From NCBI GenBank assembly GCA_035361075.1, contig DAOSBX010000011.1, positions 1-61,859 of the forward strand: 61,859 bases of DNA, written 5' to 3'. The notes under the pieces were generated by a model. The model worked only from the letters and a program-made list of their open reading frames with translations. It ran no database searches and was not told the origin of the DNA. This stretch comes from Candidatus Hydrogenedens sp. Lineage in GTDB: Bacteria; Hydrogenedentota; Hydrogenedentia; Hydrogenedentales; Hydrogenedentaceae. The translations under genes were made by a program, and so were the position numbers. Every line of letters begins with the position of its first letter. Position 1 is the stretch's first letter. This document shows positions 50,926 to 60,366 of the stretch, in pieces.

Positions 50926-52666
50926 GTTTAGCCTCCTTATCTGTTTTTACAGGAACAACCACATAACGATTTCCCTGAACTTCTATTATTTGTATATGTG
51001 TTCCCATCTCTATGTATTCACCAGTTGCAACGACATCCAGCGACTGCCCCTTAAATCGACCTTTACCAGCAGGTCTTAACACTGTTTCCGCAATCCCTAT
51101 TGCACCTATCCACTCCTGTTGTTGCTCCAACTCCTGAACTACATATCCCGCTTCTACATTTTCTGCATGCGAGAGCACAAACCGTTGAAATAAAGAAGTT
51201 CTGGGTAGATATTTCCAGACTAACCATACAAAAATTAAAAAGGAAACAAATGCAATTGTCAACGATTGCCCAGCATTCTCCAAACGTGCAAAGTCCCATG
51301 GATACTCTGGAATAGCAACCCGAGTTAGCGACAAATAAATGCCGATAATGATGCACGCCAAACCTGACACACCTGTTATGCCAAATCCCGGAATAATAAA
51401 TATCTCAATTCCTAATAAAATCAGCCCTGTTAAAAGCAATAAAAGGTCTATCCAATTTGCAAGACCAATTACAAGATGAGAACCGAAAAATAAAGCGAGA
51501 CACGTTATTCCAATAATACCTGGCAAACCAAATCCAGGTGTTTTTAATTCAAGATATAATCCACCAATCCCTAACAACAAAAGAATTCCCGCAACCATCG
51601 GATTTACTAAGAATTTAAAAACTCGTTCACCCCAAGTTGGCTCAATTTGAACAATTTCACAACTCTCTAACTGGTAATGTTTTAGCAAGTCTTCAACATT
51701 CTCTACAATCACTTCACTAAGCCCATATTCAAGAGCCTCTTTTGAAGTCAACGTTAGCAATTCTCCTTCTCTACAGATTTGTTTAACCCCTGTGATTGAT
51801 GAATAAGTGGAAGTAGACTTGTTTTGTGGCACATCTTCATCAGCGAGAACAATCCTATGGTTATCCATAAAATTACAATATTGGTACCTATACGTTGATA
51901 CTTGTGAGGGATAATTGTGCACTACATCATCAGAAGATTTAGGAGGCTGTTCTACTTCTGGTAGAATATTAGACTTCTTACCTGCATCTTCTGCCTCCTC
52001 TTTCGTGCGGTAAAACTCATATTTACCCTCTGAACTTTTCACACCCCAAACCTCAATTTTTGCATCTACCATTGCTTCGGCAAGCAATGGATTATGACCA
52101 TTAACTTCTGCAAGTGTACGATAACGAGAACGCAAATATGATTTCGTTTTTTCGTTGAATTCTTCTGATGGCTGTGCTTCCCCTAATACAATTGGTGCTG
52201 AAGCACCGATATTCGACCCCGGCGCCATTGCAATATGCTTACAAGCATACGAAATTAACGCACCTGCGGAAATGGCACCCATCCCATGGATATATGCGAT
52301 TGTCGGACACTTGGCTTCCATCAAAATGTTTGTAATATCTACCGCCGAATCCACAAGCCCTCCCGGAGTATCCACCTCCAAAATAAATGCCTTCGCCCCC
52401 TTATTTGCCTCTGCAATAGCCCGCTGAATAACGACCTTCATCCCGTCATCAACCATTCCTTTTGCAGGACACATAACAACATAAGAGTTGTTAACCTTCT
52501 CTGAAAATGTAATGAAAGTTATTGTCAATATAACTACACATAAAGAAATCCAGACTCGTGGAACATAAGTGACTCGTTCATGTTGTCTAAATGGATGGAA
52601 AATCATGAGTTTTGTGTCTTCCCTAATATAAATGTTAACTTCCATTATATTATAATTCATTAACAA
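50918..52666 (-). CDS. Long-form NfeD: ClpP-like membrane serine protease
   Basis: A 582-aa STOPP-type protease. The frame starts at 52666, though ATG at 52606 (Met21, MIFHPFRQH) is a reasonable later start; the signal/anchor helix follows (WISLCVVILTITFITF). The protease domain has DTPGGLVDSAVDITN, GMGAISAGALISYACKHIAMAP with nucleophile S133, and candidate lysines K173/K175 about 40 residues on, matching the Ser-Lys dyad of Pyrococcus 1510-N. A 100-residue linker, four or five helices (about 365-500) and an OB-fold NfeD domain (IGIAETVLRPAGKGRFKGQSLDVVATGEYI) end the protein. It heads the five-gene FloA operon. Confidence 0.92.
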   Translation of the reverse strand: MLMNYNIMEVNIYIREDTKLMIFHPFRQHERVTYVPRVWISLCVVILTITFITFSEKVNNSYVVMCPAKGMVDDGMKVVIQRAIAEANKGAKAFILEVDTPGGLVDSAVDITNILMEAKCPTIAYIHGMGAISAGALISYACKHIAMAPGSNIGASAPIVLGEAQPSEEFNEKTKSYLRSRYRTLAEVNGHNPLLAEAMVDAKIEVWGVKSSEGKYEFYRTKEEAEDAGKKSNILPEVEQPPKSSDDVVHNYPSQVSTYRYQYCNFMDNHRIVLADEDVPQNKSTSTYSSITGVKQICREGELLTLTSKEALEYGLSEVIVENVEDLLKHYQLESCEIVQIEPTWGERVFKFLVNPMVAGILLLLGIGGLYLELKTPGFGLPGIIGITCLALFFGSHLVIGLANWIDLLLLLTGLILLGIEIFIIPGFGITGVSGLACIIIGIYLSLTRVAIPEYPWDFARLENAGQSLTIAFVSFLIFVWLVWKYLPRTSLFQRFVLSHAENVEAGYVVQELEQQQEWIGAIGIAETVLRPAGKGRFKGQSLDVVATGEYIEMGTHIQIIEVQGNRYVVVPVKTDKEAKHE

Positions 52667-52709
52667 ACAAAAAAGTTATCATGTTTCATCAACAAAGAGG
52701 AATTATTTA

Positions 52710-53243
52710 GTGATTGAGTGTCTGTTTCGTTTCCTAAATATTTTATTATGGATTATCCTTTTCATTTTAGGCTCATCACCAGAAGACACCTTTAACTATC
52801 TACGGGTTATTAGTGGAGTAACAGTATGGAAAGCAATGGTGAATTCACCGTGGATAATTACCATCCTGCTCACAGGATATTATATGCATTTCATATACCA
52901 CCGTTGTCGGGAAGTACCCTTATCAAACATTGAAAGCTGGATGAAATCATTACAAAGTGGGTTAATGGCATTCTTAGCGTTTCTACCGCTTCGTCCAGAT
53001 TTCGACCTGTATAAAAATATCCCCCAACAAGAATACATAAAAATCATTTATGCCCTACTTGTAATGAAAGTCTTCTTTTGGATTTTCCTGTTAACTATTG
53101 TTGTTTTCTACTACTTCGATGGTAATAGTATATTCAAACGGCTCCCTGACCTTTTCATTGATTTCTATAACAGGAAAGATACCTTATCTACACCTATCCC
53201 GAATAACTCTACACAAGAAAAAGACACCTCATCTACCAACTAA
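52710..53243 (+). CDS. Small multipass membrane protein of unknown function
   Basis: This 177-aa protein starts with GTG at 52710 (GAGG 10 nt upstream) and has about four membrane helices (FLNILLWIILFILG, SPWIITILLTGYYMHFIY, LQSGLMAFLAFLPL, ALLVMKVFFWIFLLTIVVFYYF), then a polar tail (RKDTLSTPIPNNSTQEKDTSSTN). No family recognised. It is divergent from the FloA operon (43 bp between starts) and its last 11 bp overlap the end of the ferredoxin gene, which converges from the other side. Confidence 0.6.
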   Translation: MIECLFRFLNILLWIILFILGSSPEDTFNYLRVISGVTVWKAMVNSPWIITILLTGYYMHFIYHRCREVPLSNIESWMKSLQSGLMAFLAFLPLRPDFDLYKNIPQQEYIKIIYALLVMKVFFWIFLLTIVVFYYFDGNSIFKRLPDLFIDFYNRKDTLSTPIPNNSTQEKDTSSTN

Positions 53244-53487
53244 TTCTTACTGTGCCTGTCCGAATCCGTGTTTGACATGCCAAACGTTGATTCTCGCCTA
53301 AACCCATATCCTCTTCAAGATAATTTTTAGGTTCCAAATTCTCCATACCTTCTTCAACCGTGATTATACAGGTTCCACATTGCCCAGCCCGACAACCAAA
53401 CGGTACCCCCAATTTCTCACATGCATGAATTATTGGTGAACCATCTGGTAATTCTTCTTCCTTTCCTTCTGTAACTATTTTCGCCAT
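53233..53487 (-). CDS. 2Fe-2S ferredoxin
   Basis: An 84-aa plant-type/adrenodoxin-like ferredoxin. All four cluster ligands are present with classical spacing: C32-x4-C37-x2-C40 (CRAGQCGTC) and C71 (LACQTRI). AGGAGG precedes the ATG. It is a single gene ahead of tRNA-Pro and could serve electron transfer to many enzymes; no partner is coded nearby. Overlaps the convergent membrane-protein gene by 11 bp. Confidence 0.93.
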   Translation of the reverse strand: MAKIVTEGKEEELPDGSPIIHACEKLGVPFGCRAGQCGTCIITVEEGMENLEPKNYLEEDMGLGENQRLACQTRIRTGTVRISW

Positions 53488-53637
53488 CCTTATCCTCCTC
53501 TAAAAATAAAAGAACTTTCTACTTATGAGAAACATACCGAATTATACCAGACAATCTCTTTGCACTTCACTCTAATAAATTAACAAAAAATATTTTTCTA
53601 CTATGTTTTCCCTATGCTTCACGTAAACATACGTTTA

Positions 53638-53716
<79 letters not shown>

Positions 53717-53726
53717 ACCTATAAAA

Positions 53727-54083
53727 TCATTCTTTATCAAGGATGCTCTCAACTAATGACCGTACTTCATTTAATTCTACTCGAATTTGACGTATCAAAT
53801 TCAATACACCAGCACGATCTAATATTGTATCACCAAGTCGTTCTATCTTCAATAATTCGGCATTAATTCCTTTTAACCGTATTTTACGATTTCGTAAAAG
53901 ATATTTTATCTGCCGAATAATATTAATATCTTCTTCTGTATAATAACGCCAATTAGTCTTAGGATGCCGTTTCGGTTTTAATTTATGTATATGTTTTTCC
54001 CACTCACGTATCGTATAAATAGGAACTTCCGTAAGTTCTGATACCTCTTTTATCGTATAAACCTTTTTGGCATCCTTGAGCAT
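53727..54083 (-). CDS. MerR family transcriptional regulator
   Basis: This 118-aa protein has the winged helix of MerR (KVYTIKEVSELTEVPIYTIREWEKHIHKLKPKR, NWRYYTEEDINIIRQIKYLLRNRKI) and a short C-terminal helix (IRQIRVELNEVRSLVESIL), and no Cys/ligand domain. It resembles the small MerR proteins that precede a tRNA-Pro gene in deltaproteobacteria as I recall. No clear ribosome binding site precedes the ATG at 54083. It is divergent from groES with 313 bp between. Confidence 0.85.
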   Translation of the reverse strand: MLKDAKKVYTIKEVSELTEVPIYTIREWEKHIHKLKPKRHPKTNWRYYTEEDINIIRQIKYLLRNRKIRLKGINAELLKIERLGDTILDRAGVLNLIRQIRVELNEVRSLVESILDKE

Positions 54084-54200
54084 TTTTATATTCTATCAAA
54101 AATCACCCAATAAATCAAATAAATTAATTTTTTCAGCTACAAAACTACTCCTCAAAATATCTACGCAATTCTTTCCTCAAAGACATATAGCGTGTATTTT

Positions 54201-54230
54201 TTGATTTGACAAAAGGGTATTGTTTATGAT
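54201..54230 (+). promoter_or_regulatory. Likely groES-groEL promoter
   Basis: TTGATT (54201-54206) and TATGAT (54225-54230) are 18 bp apart; a perfect TTGACA (54206-54211) with a weaker GATATT (54228-54233) at 16 bp is the alternative. Either places the start site at or next to the CIRCE element. The remaining part of the 54084-54396 gap shows no gene. Confidence 0.55.
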
Positions 54231-54237
54231 ATTTTTA

Positions 54238-54264
54238 TTATCACTCACAATAAGTGAGTGCTAA
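54238..54264 (+). promoter_or_regulatory. CIRCE operator (HrcA binding site)
   Basis: TTATCACTC, 9 bp, GAGTGCTAA: the consensus is TTAGCACTC-N9-GAGTGCTAA, so the left arm has one mismatch (T for G). It lies about 130 bp before groES and just downstream of the promoter, so HrcA repression of groESL is expected. The hrcA gene is not in the window. Confidence 0.92.
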
Positions 54265-54396
54265 CAAAAACCAAACGTTATACGTTAATAATTGTTGAGG
54301 ATGTCTACTATATCCTCATCTAAGTTCTGCAATAAAGTTTCAACTTTAACTTTAATTTAACCTAAACCTTTAACCTCAAATGGAGGATGGTGCATT

Positions 54397-54693
54397 ATGG
54401 CTACAAAGGTTCGTCCATTAGCAGATCGTATTCTTGTAAAACGTATTGAACCCGAAGAGACCGTGCGTGGTGGTATCATTATCCCCGACACGGCAAAAGA
54501 GAAACCTCAGGAAGCGCGTGTTATCGCAGTTGGTCCAGGCAGACTGGACGAGAATGGCAAGCGAATACCCATGGAATTAAAAAAGGGTGACCGTATCCTT
54601 ATGGGTAAGTATTCTGGCACCGAAGTGAAGATTGACGGTGAAGAACACGTCATTCTTCGCGAGGAAGACGTCCTTGCAGTAATTGAAGATTAA
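54397..54693 (+). CDS. groES: Co-chaperonin GroES
   Basis: A 98-aa Hsp10 that caps GroEL rings. Landmarks are VRPLADRILVKRIEPEE, the mobile loop GGIIIPDTAKEKPQEARVIAVGPG, and the C-terminal DRILMGKYSGTEVKIDGEEHVILREEDVLAVI. GGAGGATGG lies before the ATG. It is followed by groEL after 24 bp and preceded by a CIRCE element. Confidence 0.98.
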   Translation: MATKVRPLADRILVKRIEPEETVRGGIIIPDTAKEKPQEARVIAVGPGRLDENGKRIPMELKKGDRILMGKYSGTEVKIDGEEHVILREEDVLAVIED

Positions 54694-54717
54694 CCTTAAA
54701 ATAAGGAGGGATGAGTT

Positions 54718-56349
54718 ATGGCAGCAAAACAATTGGAATTCGGTGAAGATGCTCGACGGAGAGTTCTGGCGGGCGTTGTCAAACTGAGTAAAGCAGTAAA
54801 AGCCACATTGGGCCCCAAAGGACGCAACGTTGTCCTTGAAAAGAAATGGGGTGCCCCTACTGTAACAAAAGACGGTGTAAGTGTAGCAAAGGAAATTGAA
54901 TTAGAAGATAAGTATGAAAACATGGGTGCCCAGATGGTAAAAGAGGTGGCATCCAAAACTTCCGATGTCGCTGGTGATGGAACGACAACCGCAACCATTC
55001 TTGCAGAAGCCATCTTCCGTGAAGGTATGCGGAATGTTGCCGCGGGTTCCAACCCAATGGCACTCAAACGTGGTATAGAGAAGGCAGTAGATGCTGTCGT
55101 TGACCGCTTAGCAAAAATGAGCAAGCAGGTTAAAAATGACCGCGATGTCTTACGCAATGTTGCCACAATTTCTGCCAACGGTGATACTGAAATCGGTAAT
55201 ATCATTGCTGAAGCCATGGAAAAAGTCGGCAATGATGGCACCATTACCGTTGAAGAAGCCAAAGGGATTGAGACCACTCTTGAAATCGTGGAAGGAATGC
55301 AGTTTGATAAAGGTTACTTGTCTCCATATTTTGTAACCAATACAGAGACAATGGAATGCGTCCTTGAAAACTGCTATATTCTTATTCACGAGAAGAAAAT
55401 ATCCAGTCTAAAAGATTTGCTACCTCTATTAGAACAAATTGCCAAGAGTGGTAAGCCTTTGCTAATCATCGCTGAGGATGTTGAAGGTGAGGCACTGGCA
55501 ACATTGGTAGTAAACAAGATTCGTGGAACAATACAATGCTGTGCCGTAAAAGCCCCAGGATTTGGCGACCGTCGTAAAGCCATGTTAGAAGACATCGCTA
55601 TTCTGACTGGCGGTTTGGCTATTACCGAAGACTTGGGTCGCTCTTTAGAGAATATTACATTGAGCGATTTGGGTTGTGCCAAACGCGTCGTGATTGATAA
55701 AGACACCACAACCATCGTTGAAGGTGCGGGCAAAAACTCTGACATTATGGGTAGAATTAACCTAATCCGTCGTCAAATTGAAGAAACCACCTCCGACTAT
55801 GACCGTGAAAAATTACAAGAACGGTTAGCTAAATTAGCTGGTGGTGTTGCAGTTATTAATGTCGGTGCAGCCACAGAAATCGAGATGAAAGAAAAGAAAG
55901 CCCGTGTTGAAGATGCCCTTCACGCAACCCGCGCAGCGGTTGAAGAAGGTATCGTCCCAGGTGGTGGCGTAGCACTACTTCGTTGCCAGGAAGCCATTGA
56001 CGAGTTGAAATTAGAGGGTGACGAACTTATCGGTGCCCAAATTGTAAAACGCGCACTGGAAGAGCCACTCCGTCAATTGGCAGCAAACGCCGGTGACGAA
56101 GGTGCCACCGTGGTACAAAATGTCAAGGCAAAGAAGGGAAGTATTGGCTACAATGCAGAAACTGGTGAATACGAAGATTTACTAAAATCTGGTATCATTG
56201 ACCCCACTAAAGTAACCCGCTGTGCTTTACAAAACGCAGCAAGTATTGCCAGCCTACTGTTAACAACCGAAGTATTGGTTGCCGAACTACCGGAACCAGA
56301 AAAGAAGACACCGGGTCCTGGCGCTGGCGGTATGGAAGACATGTATTAA
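54718..56349 (+). CDS. groEL: Chaperonin GroEL
   Basis: A 543-aa Hsp60 chaperonin, folding proteins in an ATP-driven double ring. The ATP site (TLGPKGRNVVLEKKWGAP, GDGTTTATILAEAI), the apical domain (LIIAEDVEGEALATLVVNKIRG, KAPGFGDRRKAMLEDIAILTGG) and EEGIVPGGGVALLR are as usual. The tail ends GAGGMEDMY with a single GGM, and lacks the longer GGM repeat of E. coli. AAGGAGGG precedes the ATG. Terminated by the hairpin at 56385-56418. Confidence 0.98.
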   Translation: MAAKQLEFGEDARRRVLAGVVKLSKAVKATLGPKGRNVVLEKKWGAPTVTKDGVSVAKEIELEDKYENMGAQMVKEVASKTSDVAGDGTTTATILAEAIFREGMRNVAAGSNPMALKRGIEKAVDAVVDRLAKMSKQVKNDRDVLRNVATISANGDTEIGNIIAEAMEKVGNDGTITVEEAKGIETTLEIVEGMQFDKGYLSPYFVTNTETMECVLENCYILIHEKKISSLKDLLPLLEQIAKSGKPLLIIAEDVEGEALATLVVNKIRGTIQCCAVKAPGFGDRRKAMLEDIAILTGGLAITEDLGRSLENITLSDLGCAKRVVIDKDTTTIVEGAGKNSDIMGRINLIRRQIEETTSDYDREKLQERLAKLAGGVAVINVGAATEIEMKEKKARVEDALHATRAAVEEGIVPGGGVALLRCQEAIDELKLEGDELIGAQIVKRALEEPLRQLAANAGDEGATVVQNVKAKKGSIGYNAETGEYEDLLKSGIIDPTKVTRCALQNAASIASLLLTTEVLVAELPEPEKKTPGPGAGGMEDMY

Positions 56350-56384
56350 CAAATTAGAAACCCAATACCCGAGATATAAACATA

Positions 56385-56418
56385 AAAGGGCAGAAATCAA
56401 AAAAGATTTCTGCCCTTT
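56385..56418 (+). terminator. Terminator of groESL
   Basis: A perfect 14-bp stem (arms AAAGGGCAGAAATC and GATTTCTGCCCTTT) with a 6-nt A loop is followed by CTTTAT on the plus strand. It lies 36 bp after the groEL stop and probably also serves the converging gene ending at 56486. A second, shorter hairpin (GTCTGACC/GGTCGGAC) lies around 56435-56459. Confidence 0.85.
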
Positions 56419-56485
56419 CTTTATCGTCTAACTTGTCTGACCTGTCCAACTGGTCGGACTTGCACCTTAAACAAAACCTCCCCGC

Positions 56486-57877
56486 TCATGGCGAATAATA
56501 ATTCCACACTGTTTTCAACCTCCGATATAAAGGTTGCTTCCATAGACGTTGTTTCTTGGGATTAGGATTCTTCTCTTCATTCTGGTAAATATGCAATTGA
56601 TTCCCAGCCAAAACAATAATTTCTTCTCGCCAGTCTCCTGCCACATCAGCAACATATAATCGGTCTGCTTTCTCAGGGAAACGAAATAGAAAACTTCCTG
56701 TGAGCGGGTCTATTATAGCCACATCACCCGATTCATGTCGTTCTTTAGCACAAAGATACTGCCGTTCTGTCCCATCCCAATAAATAGAATTTATCACCTC
56801 AATACCCTTGTTTGTCCAATCCGAAGGAGCAACATTTCGCATCTCATAATCCGCAATTATTTTTCCATTTGCATCAAATACCCATGGTTTTTGGTCCGTA
56901 TCATATCTACTTCGACACCAGATTTCTAACCCGAGCAAGTCCAATGCAAACTCTCCAACCCCTGCATTCTGTGGTTCCTGATGTTTATTATCCGAAGTCC
57001 ATATCATCCCCCCCATACCAAAGAGGAAAACTCGATTTGCCCCCTCTTCAAGCGTTACCACTTCCAACCCTGGAATATCAGGCCGAACATCTGCAATAAA
57101 TACACTGTCTAAATGCCCTTGTAAATATGGTAGTCGAAAAACTTCCTTACCATCTGAAGCGATGATACACCCACTAATAATCTCATCACGTTTATCCCCA
57201 TCTAAATCAGCCACTCGAAAACCATTATGGGCACATGCAAGAAAATCATCCTGTGACCACAAGGGTTCATACTCCCCTTTTTCTAACTTATTCAATGCAA
57301 AAGCGTATACATAACGTCCCATACGATACCCCTCTTTGTTCGTTGCTTGCAAAACAATATCACGGTCACCTTTACCCCTTAAATTTACTATTGCCAAATG
57401 TTCCCAGCGCTCAGCCCCTTTTGGCACGGCAGGTGCAGAAGCCCATTTTGCCTTGCCTGTCTTCCCTTCAACAACATGTAAAATACTATCATTTGTTAAA
57501 AATAAAACCTCCGTTTTACAATCCCCATCTATATCCCCTGCTTGTACTCCCGGACCATGATGCCCCGGCAAACCATAAGTTTCCGCAGAACCACCAACAC
57601 GAATATCTACATTTAAAACCCACAATTTCTTCCCATCCCAACGATACCCTGCTACATATCCTGGCCGAGTTACGATATAATCCATCTTCTTATCACCATC
57701 AAGGTCTGCCACGATTAAGCTTCCTGCACTATCATCAGGAGCAGGGATATCTAAATTAATTATAAATGGATTTTCTGGATATGGTGGAATATTATTAAGA
57801 CAAGAACATTTTAATGGACATACGAAAGATAAACAGGTAATAGTCAAAACAAAATACGGAACTTTTATTGAGAACAT
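56486..57877 (-). CDS. Secreted FG-GAP/beta-propeller protein, PL11 (rhamnogalacturonan lyase)-like
   Basis: A 463-aa exported protein with a signal peptide and repeated Ca-binding DxDGD-type blade motifs: LIVADLDGDKKMDYIVTRPG, QAGDIDGDCKTEVLFL, RVADLDGDKRDEIISG and YVADVAGDWREEIIVLAGN. HNGFRVADLDGD and the end RLKTVWNYYSP recall family 11 rhamnogalacturonan lyases and their uncharacterised relatives. A pectin-like substrate is therefore possible but unproven. It follows glgX-type gene (57977) on the same strand, 99 bp apart. Confidence 0.78.
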   Translation of the reverse strand: MFSIKVPYFVLTITCLSFVCPLKCSCLNNIPPYPENPFIINLDIPAPDDSAGSLIVADLDGDKKMDYIVTRPGYVAGYRWDGKKLWVLNVDIRVGGSAETYGLPGHHGPGVQAGDIDGDCKTEVLFLTNDSILHVVEGKTGKAKWASAPAVPKGAERWEHLAIVNLRGKGDRDIVLQATNKEGYRMGRYVYAFALNKLEKGEYEPLWSQDDFLACAHNGFRVADLDGDKRDEIISGCIIASDGKEVFRLPYLQGHLDSVFIADVRPDIPGLEVVTLEEGANRVFLFGMGGMIWTSDNKHQEPQNAGVGEFALDLLGLEIWCRSRYDTDQKPWVFDANGKIIADYEMRNVAPSDWTNKGIEVINSIYWDGTERQYLCAKERHESGDVAIIDPLTGSFLFRFPEKADRLYVADVAGDWREEIIVLAGNQLHIYQNEEKNPNPKKQRLWKQPLYRRLKTVWNYYSP

Positions 57878-57976
57878 ATTACTAACCCTATAGTATTGAT
57901 TTGTTTCTATTGTATGATAATAATTATAAATATTTTACTTTTTTAATGAAGCAAAGTCGCAAATATTATCCCAAAT

Positions 57977-60037
57977 TTATTCCTTATTCTTATTGTAGGC
58001 TTCAAGGATAATCATAGAGCGTGGTTGGACAGTTAATGTTCGTTGAGACACAATTTTCGCCTGATGTCGTTCAAAATAATCACGTGGTGGGAGTTCCGCA
58101 GTATTTACCCTTAATCGCCATGGTTCCGCAGTAATAAGAAAATTCCTCAAATAAGGTGTATTATTGAAAATAACGAATAGTGAGTAACCATCGTTTATCG
58201 CCGAATCAATCCTAAAACCGAAAACAGAATCATCACCTTCCCAATTAACAGGATTTCCCTCCGCATTATACCACGTTATATCTGCCCATTTTTGATGCCC
58301 ATATTTCGGAATCCCATCAAAAAAAGTTACTTTCCGTAATGCTGGGTTCTCTCGACGAAATTGTATCATGCCTTTACAAAAACGGAATAGGTCATAATTT
58401 TTCTTTAAAAGTTGCCAGTTATACCATGAGATTTCGTTGTCTTGACAATATGCATTGTTATTCCCTTTTTGTGTTCTACCAAATTCATCTCCACCTAATA
58501 ACATTGGCACACCAAGTGAAATGAATAATGTTGCAATAAAATTCTTCTTCATCCGCATCCGTATTTTATTAATTTCTGGGTCATCTGTCTCACCCTCAAT
58601 TCCATAATTACAACTGAAGTTCTCGTCAAGTCCATCTTTATTGTTATCGCCATTGGCTTCATTATGCTTCTGTGAGTAAGTTACAAGGTCATGAAGTGTG
58701 AACCCATCATGGCATGTAATTAAATTGATACTATGCAAAGGTGAACGACCACCCCACTGATAAAGGTCAGAACTACCTGTAATACGCGTAGCAAATGTAG
58801 GATGCATATGTGGGTCATTTCGCCAATACCGTCGCACATCATCCCGATATTTTCCATTCCATTCAGCCCAACGTAAACCACCGAAAGAACCAACCTGATA
58901 TGCTCCACTTGCATCCCATGCCTCCGCAATAAGTTTCACATGACGCAAGACTGGGTCCTCAGCGATTCTCTCAATTAACGGAGCATCTGATAAAAGATCG
59001 CCTTTCTCATCCCTACCCAATATAGAAGCAAGGTCAAAACGAAAACCATCTATATGCATCACCGCAACCCAATAACGTAAACAATCCAAAATAAAATCCC
59101 TCACAATAGGATGGTCACAATTTAATGTGTTACCACAGCCTGAATAATTTAGATACCTACCATCTTTATCTAACAAATAATAAATACTGTTGTCAATTCC
59201 CCTAAAACAAAGCGTTGGACCCAATTCATTCCCTTCCGAAGTATGATTAAATACAACATCAAGAATAATTTCAATTCCTGCACGATGTAATGCCTCTACC
59301 ATTCGCCTAAACTCAGAAAGATGCTCAAACCGTTGAGCTGTCACCGCATAACAATGAGTAGGCGCAAAAAAACCTATATTACTATACCCCCAATAATTAA
59401 TTAACTCATCACCCGTGATTAAACTACACCTGCCAATTCGACGTTCCCCAAATTCCTGAACTGGCAAAAGTTCAACAGCATTAACACCAAGGTCCTTCAA
59501 ATAAGGAATCTTTTCAATTAATCCCCGATATGTACCCGGATACTCTACCCCAGAAGATGAATGAACTGTAAAACCACGTACATGCGTCTCATAAATAACC
59601 AAATTTTCCATAGGTATATGAGAAGGTCGTTCTGGCTCCCAATCCATCTCTTCCTCAACGACAACACTCTTCATATTCCCTTTATCTACATCACCAATAA
59701 AGGCTTTACCATACGGGTCAATCAAATAAATAGCAGGATTAAAACGATGCCCCGACACTGGGTCGTACGGACCATCCATACGGTACATATAATAACTGCC
59801 CACAGGGACACCACGAACAAAAATAGACCAGACATCCCCAACACGATGTCTTTTCGGGTCATATTCAAACTCCCATGCTGGCACCGTATCATCAACATTC
59901 TCAAAAAGAGCAAGCCATACCCGTTTCGCATGACGGGAAAAAATAGTAAAACGAACACCATCATTAGAAACAATAGCCCCAAAAGGATATGGCCGACCTG
60001 GCGTTATAATATATTCAGAAGGATTAACTTTACGCAT
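57977..60037 (-). CDS. glgX: Glycogen debranching enzyme (GlgX/isoamylase, GH13)
   Basis: From ATG at 60037, 686 aa. The frame opens with ATG at 60043, but AGAGG abuts it; a 6-nt spacing to the second ATG favours 60037. An N-terminal CBM48/isoamylase N domain (GRPYPFGAIVSNDGVRFTIFSRHAKRV) leads into the GH13 barrel: VELLPVQEF, DVVFNHTSEGNELGP, nucleophile GFRFDLASILG, acid LIAEAWDASG and CHDGFTLHDLV. It cleaves alpha-1,6 branches of glycogen or limit dextrins. No other glg gene is in the window. Confidence 0.95.
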   Translation of the reverse strand: MRKVNPSEYIITPGRPYPFGAIVSNDGVRFTIFSRHAKRVWLALFENVDDTVPAWEFEYDPKRHRVGDVWSIFVRGVPVGSYYMYRMDGPYDPVSGHRFNPAIYLIDPYGKAFIGDVDKGNMKSVVVEEEMDWEPERPSHIPMENLVIYETHVRGFTVHSSSGVEYPGTYRGLIEKIPYLKDLGVNAVELLPVQEFGERRIGRCSLITGDELINYWGYSNIGFFAPTHCYAVTAQRFEHLSEFRRMVEALHRAGIEIILDVVFNHTSEGNELGPTLCFRGIDNSIYYLLDKDGRYLNYSGCGNTLNCDHPIVRDFILDCLRYWVAVMHIDGFRFDLASILGRDEKGDLLSDAPLIERIAEDPVLRHVKLIAEAWDASGAYQVGSFGGLRWAEWNGKYRDDVRRYWRNDPHMHPTFATRITGSSDLYQWGGRSPLHSINLITCHDGFTLHDLVTYSQKHNEANGDNNKDGLDENFSCNYGIEGETDDPEINKIRMRMKKNFIATLFISLGVPMLLGGDEFGRTQKGNNNAYCQDNEISWYNWQLLKKNYDLFRFCKGMIQFRRENPALRKVTFFDGIPKYGHQKWADITWYNAEGNPVNWEGDDSVFGFRIDSAINDGYSLFVIFNNTPYLRNFLITAEPWRLRVNTAELPPRDYFERHQAKIVSQRTLTVQPRSMIILEAYNKNKE

Positions 60038-60043
60038 AAACAT

Positions 60044-60366
60044 CCTCTAATTACTACTTTTCCTTACTTATCACAAATAATCATTCGGTCATTTATTTAA
60101 CACATTCATCTATCCCTATTTCATTATCTATAAATATACAAACAAAAGATAACAGAGACTTCCTTCCTTAAAGCCACTAACACTTATATCATCCACTTAT
60201 TACATATCTAAAAACAAGATTAATACATTTAAATTAACTTATAGTATAAAGGTTGAGAGAAAACAAATCAATTATAATTAAACATTACTAATCTACCCAA
60301 GATAGGCAACCAATACACATTAAATCTTATAAAATTTAGGGTAATTTAGGTTATGTAGTGGGTACT
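60044..60366. other. Intergenic region, about 320 bp, no gene seen
   Basis: An AT-rich gap between the glgX start and the ceramidase-like stop, both on the minus strand. It must hold the glgX promoter and the end of the upstream gene. No ORF, strong hairpin or RNA gene was recognised. Confidence 0.5.

Noticed and set aside
54696..55277. 193-aa minus-strand ORF opposite groEL
   Set aside because: Shadow of groEL; no ribosome site and no family.
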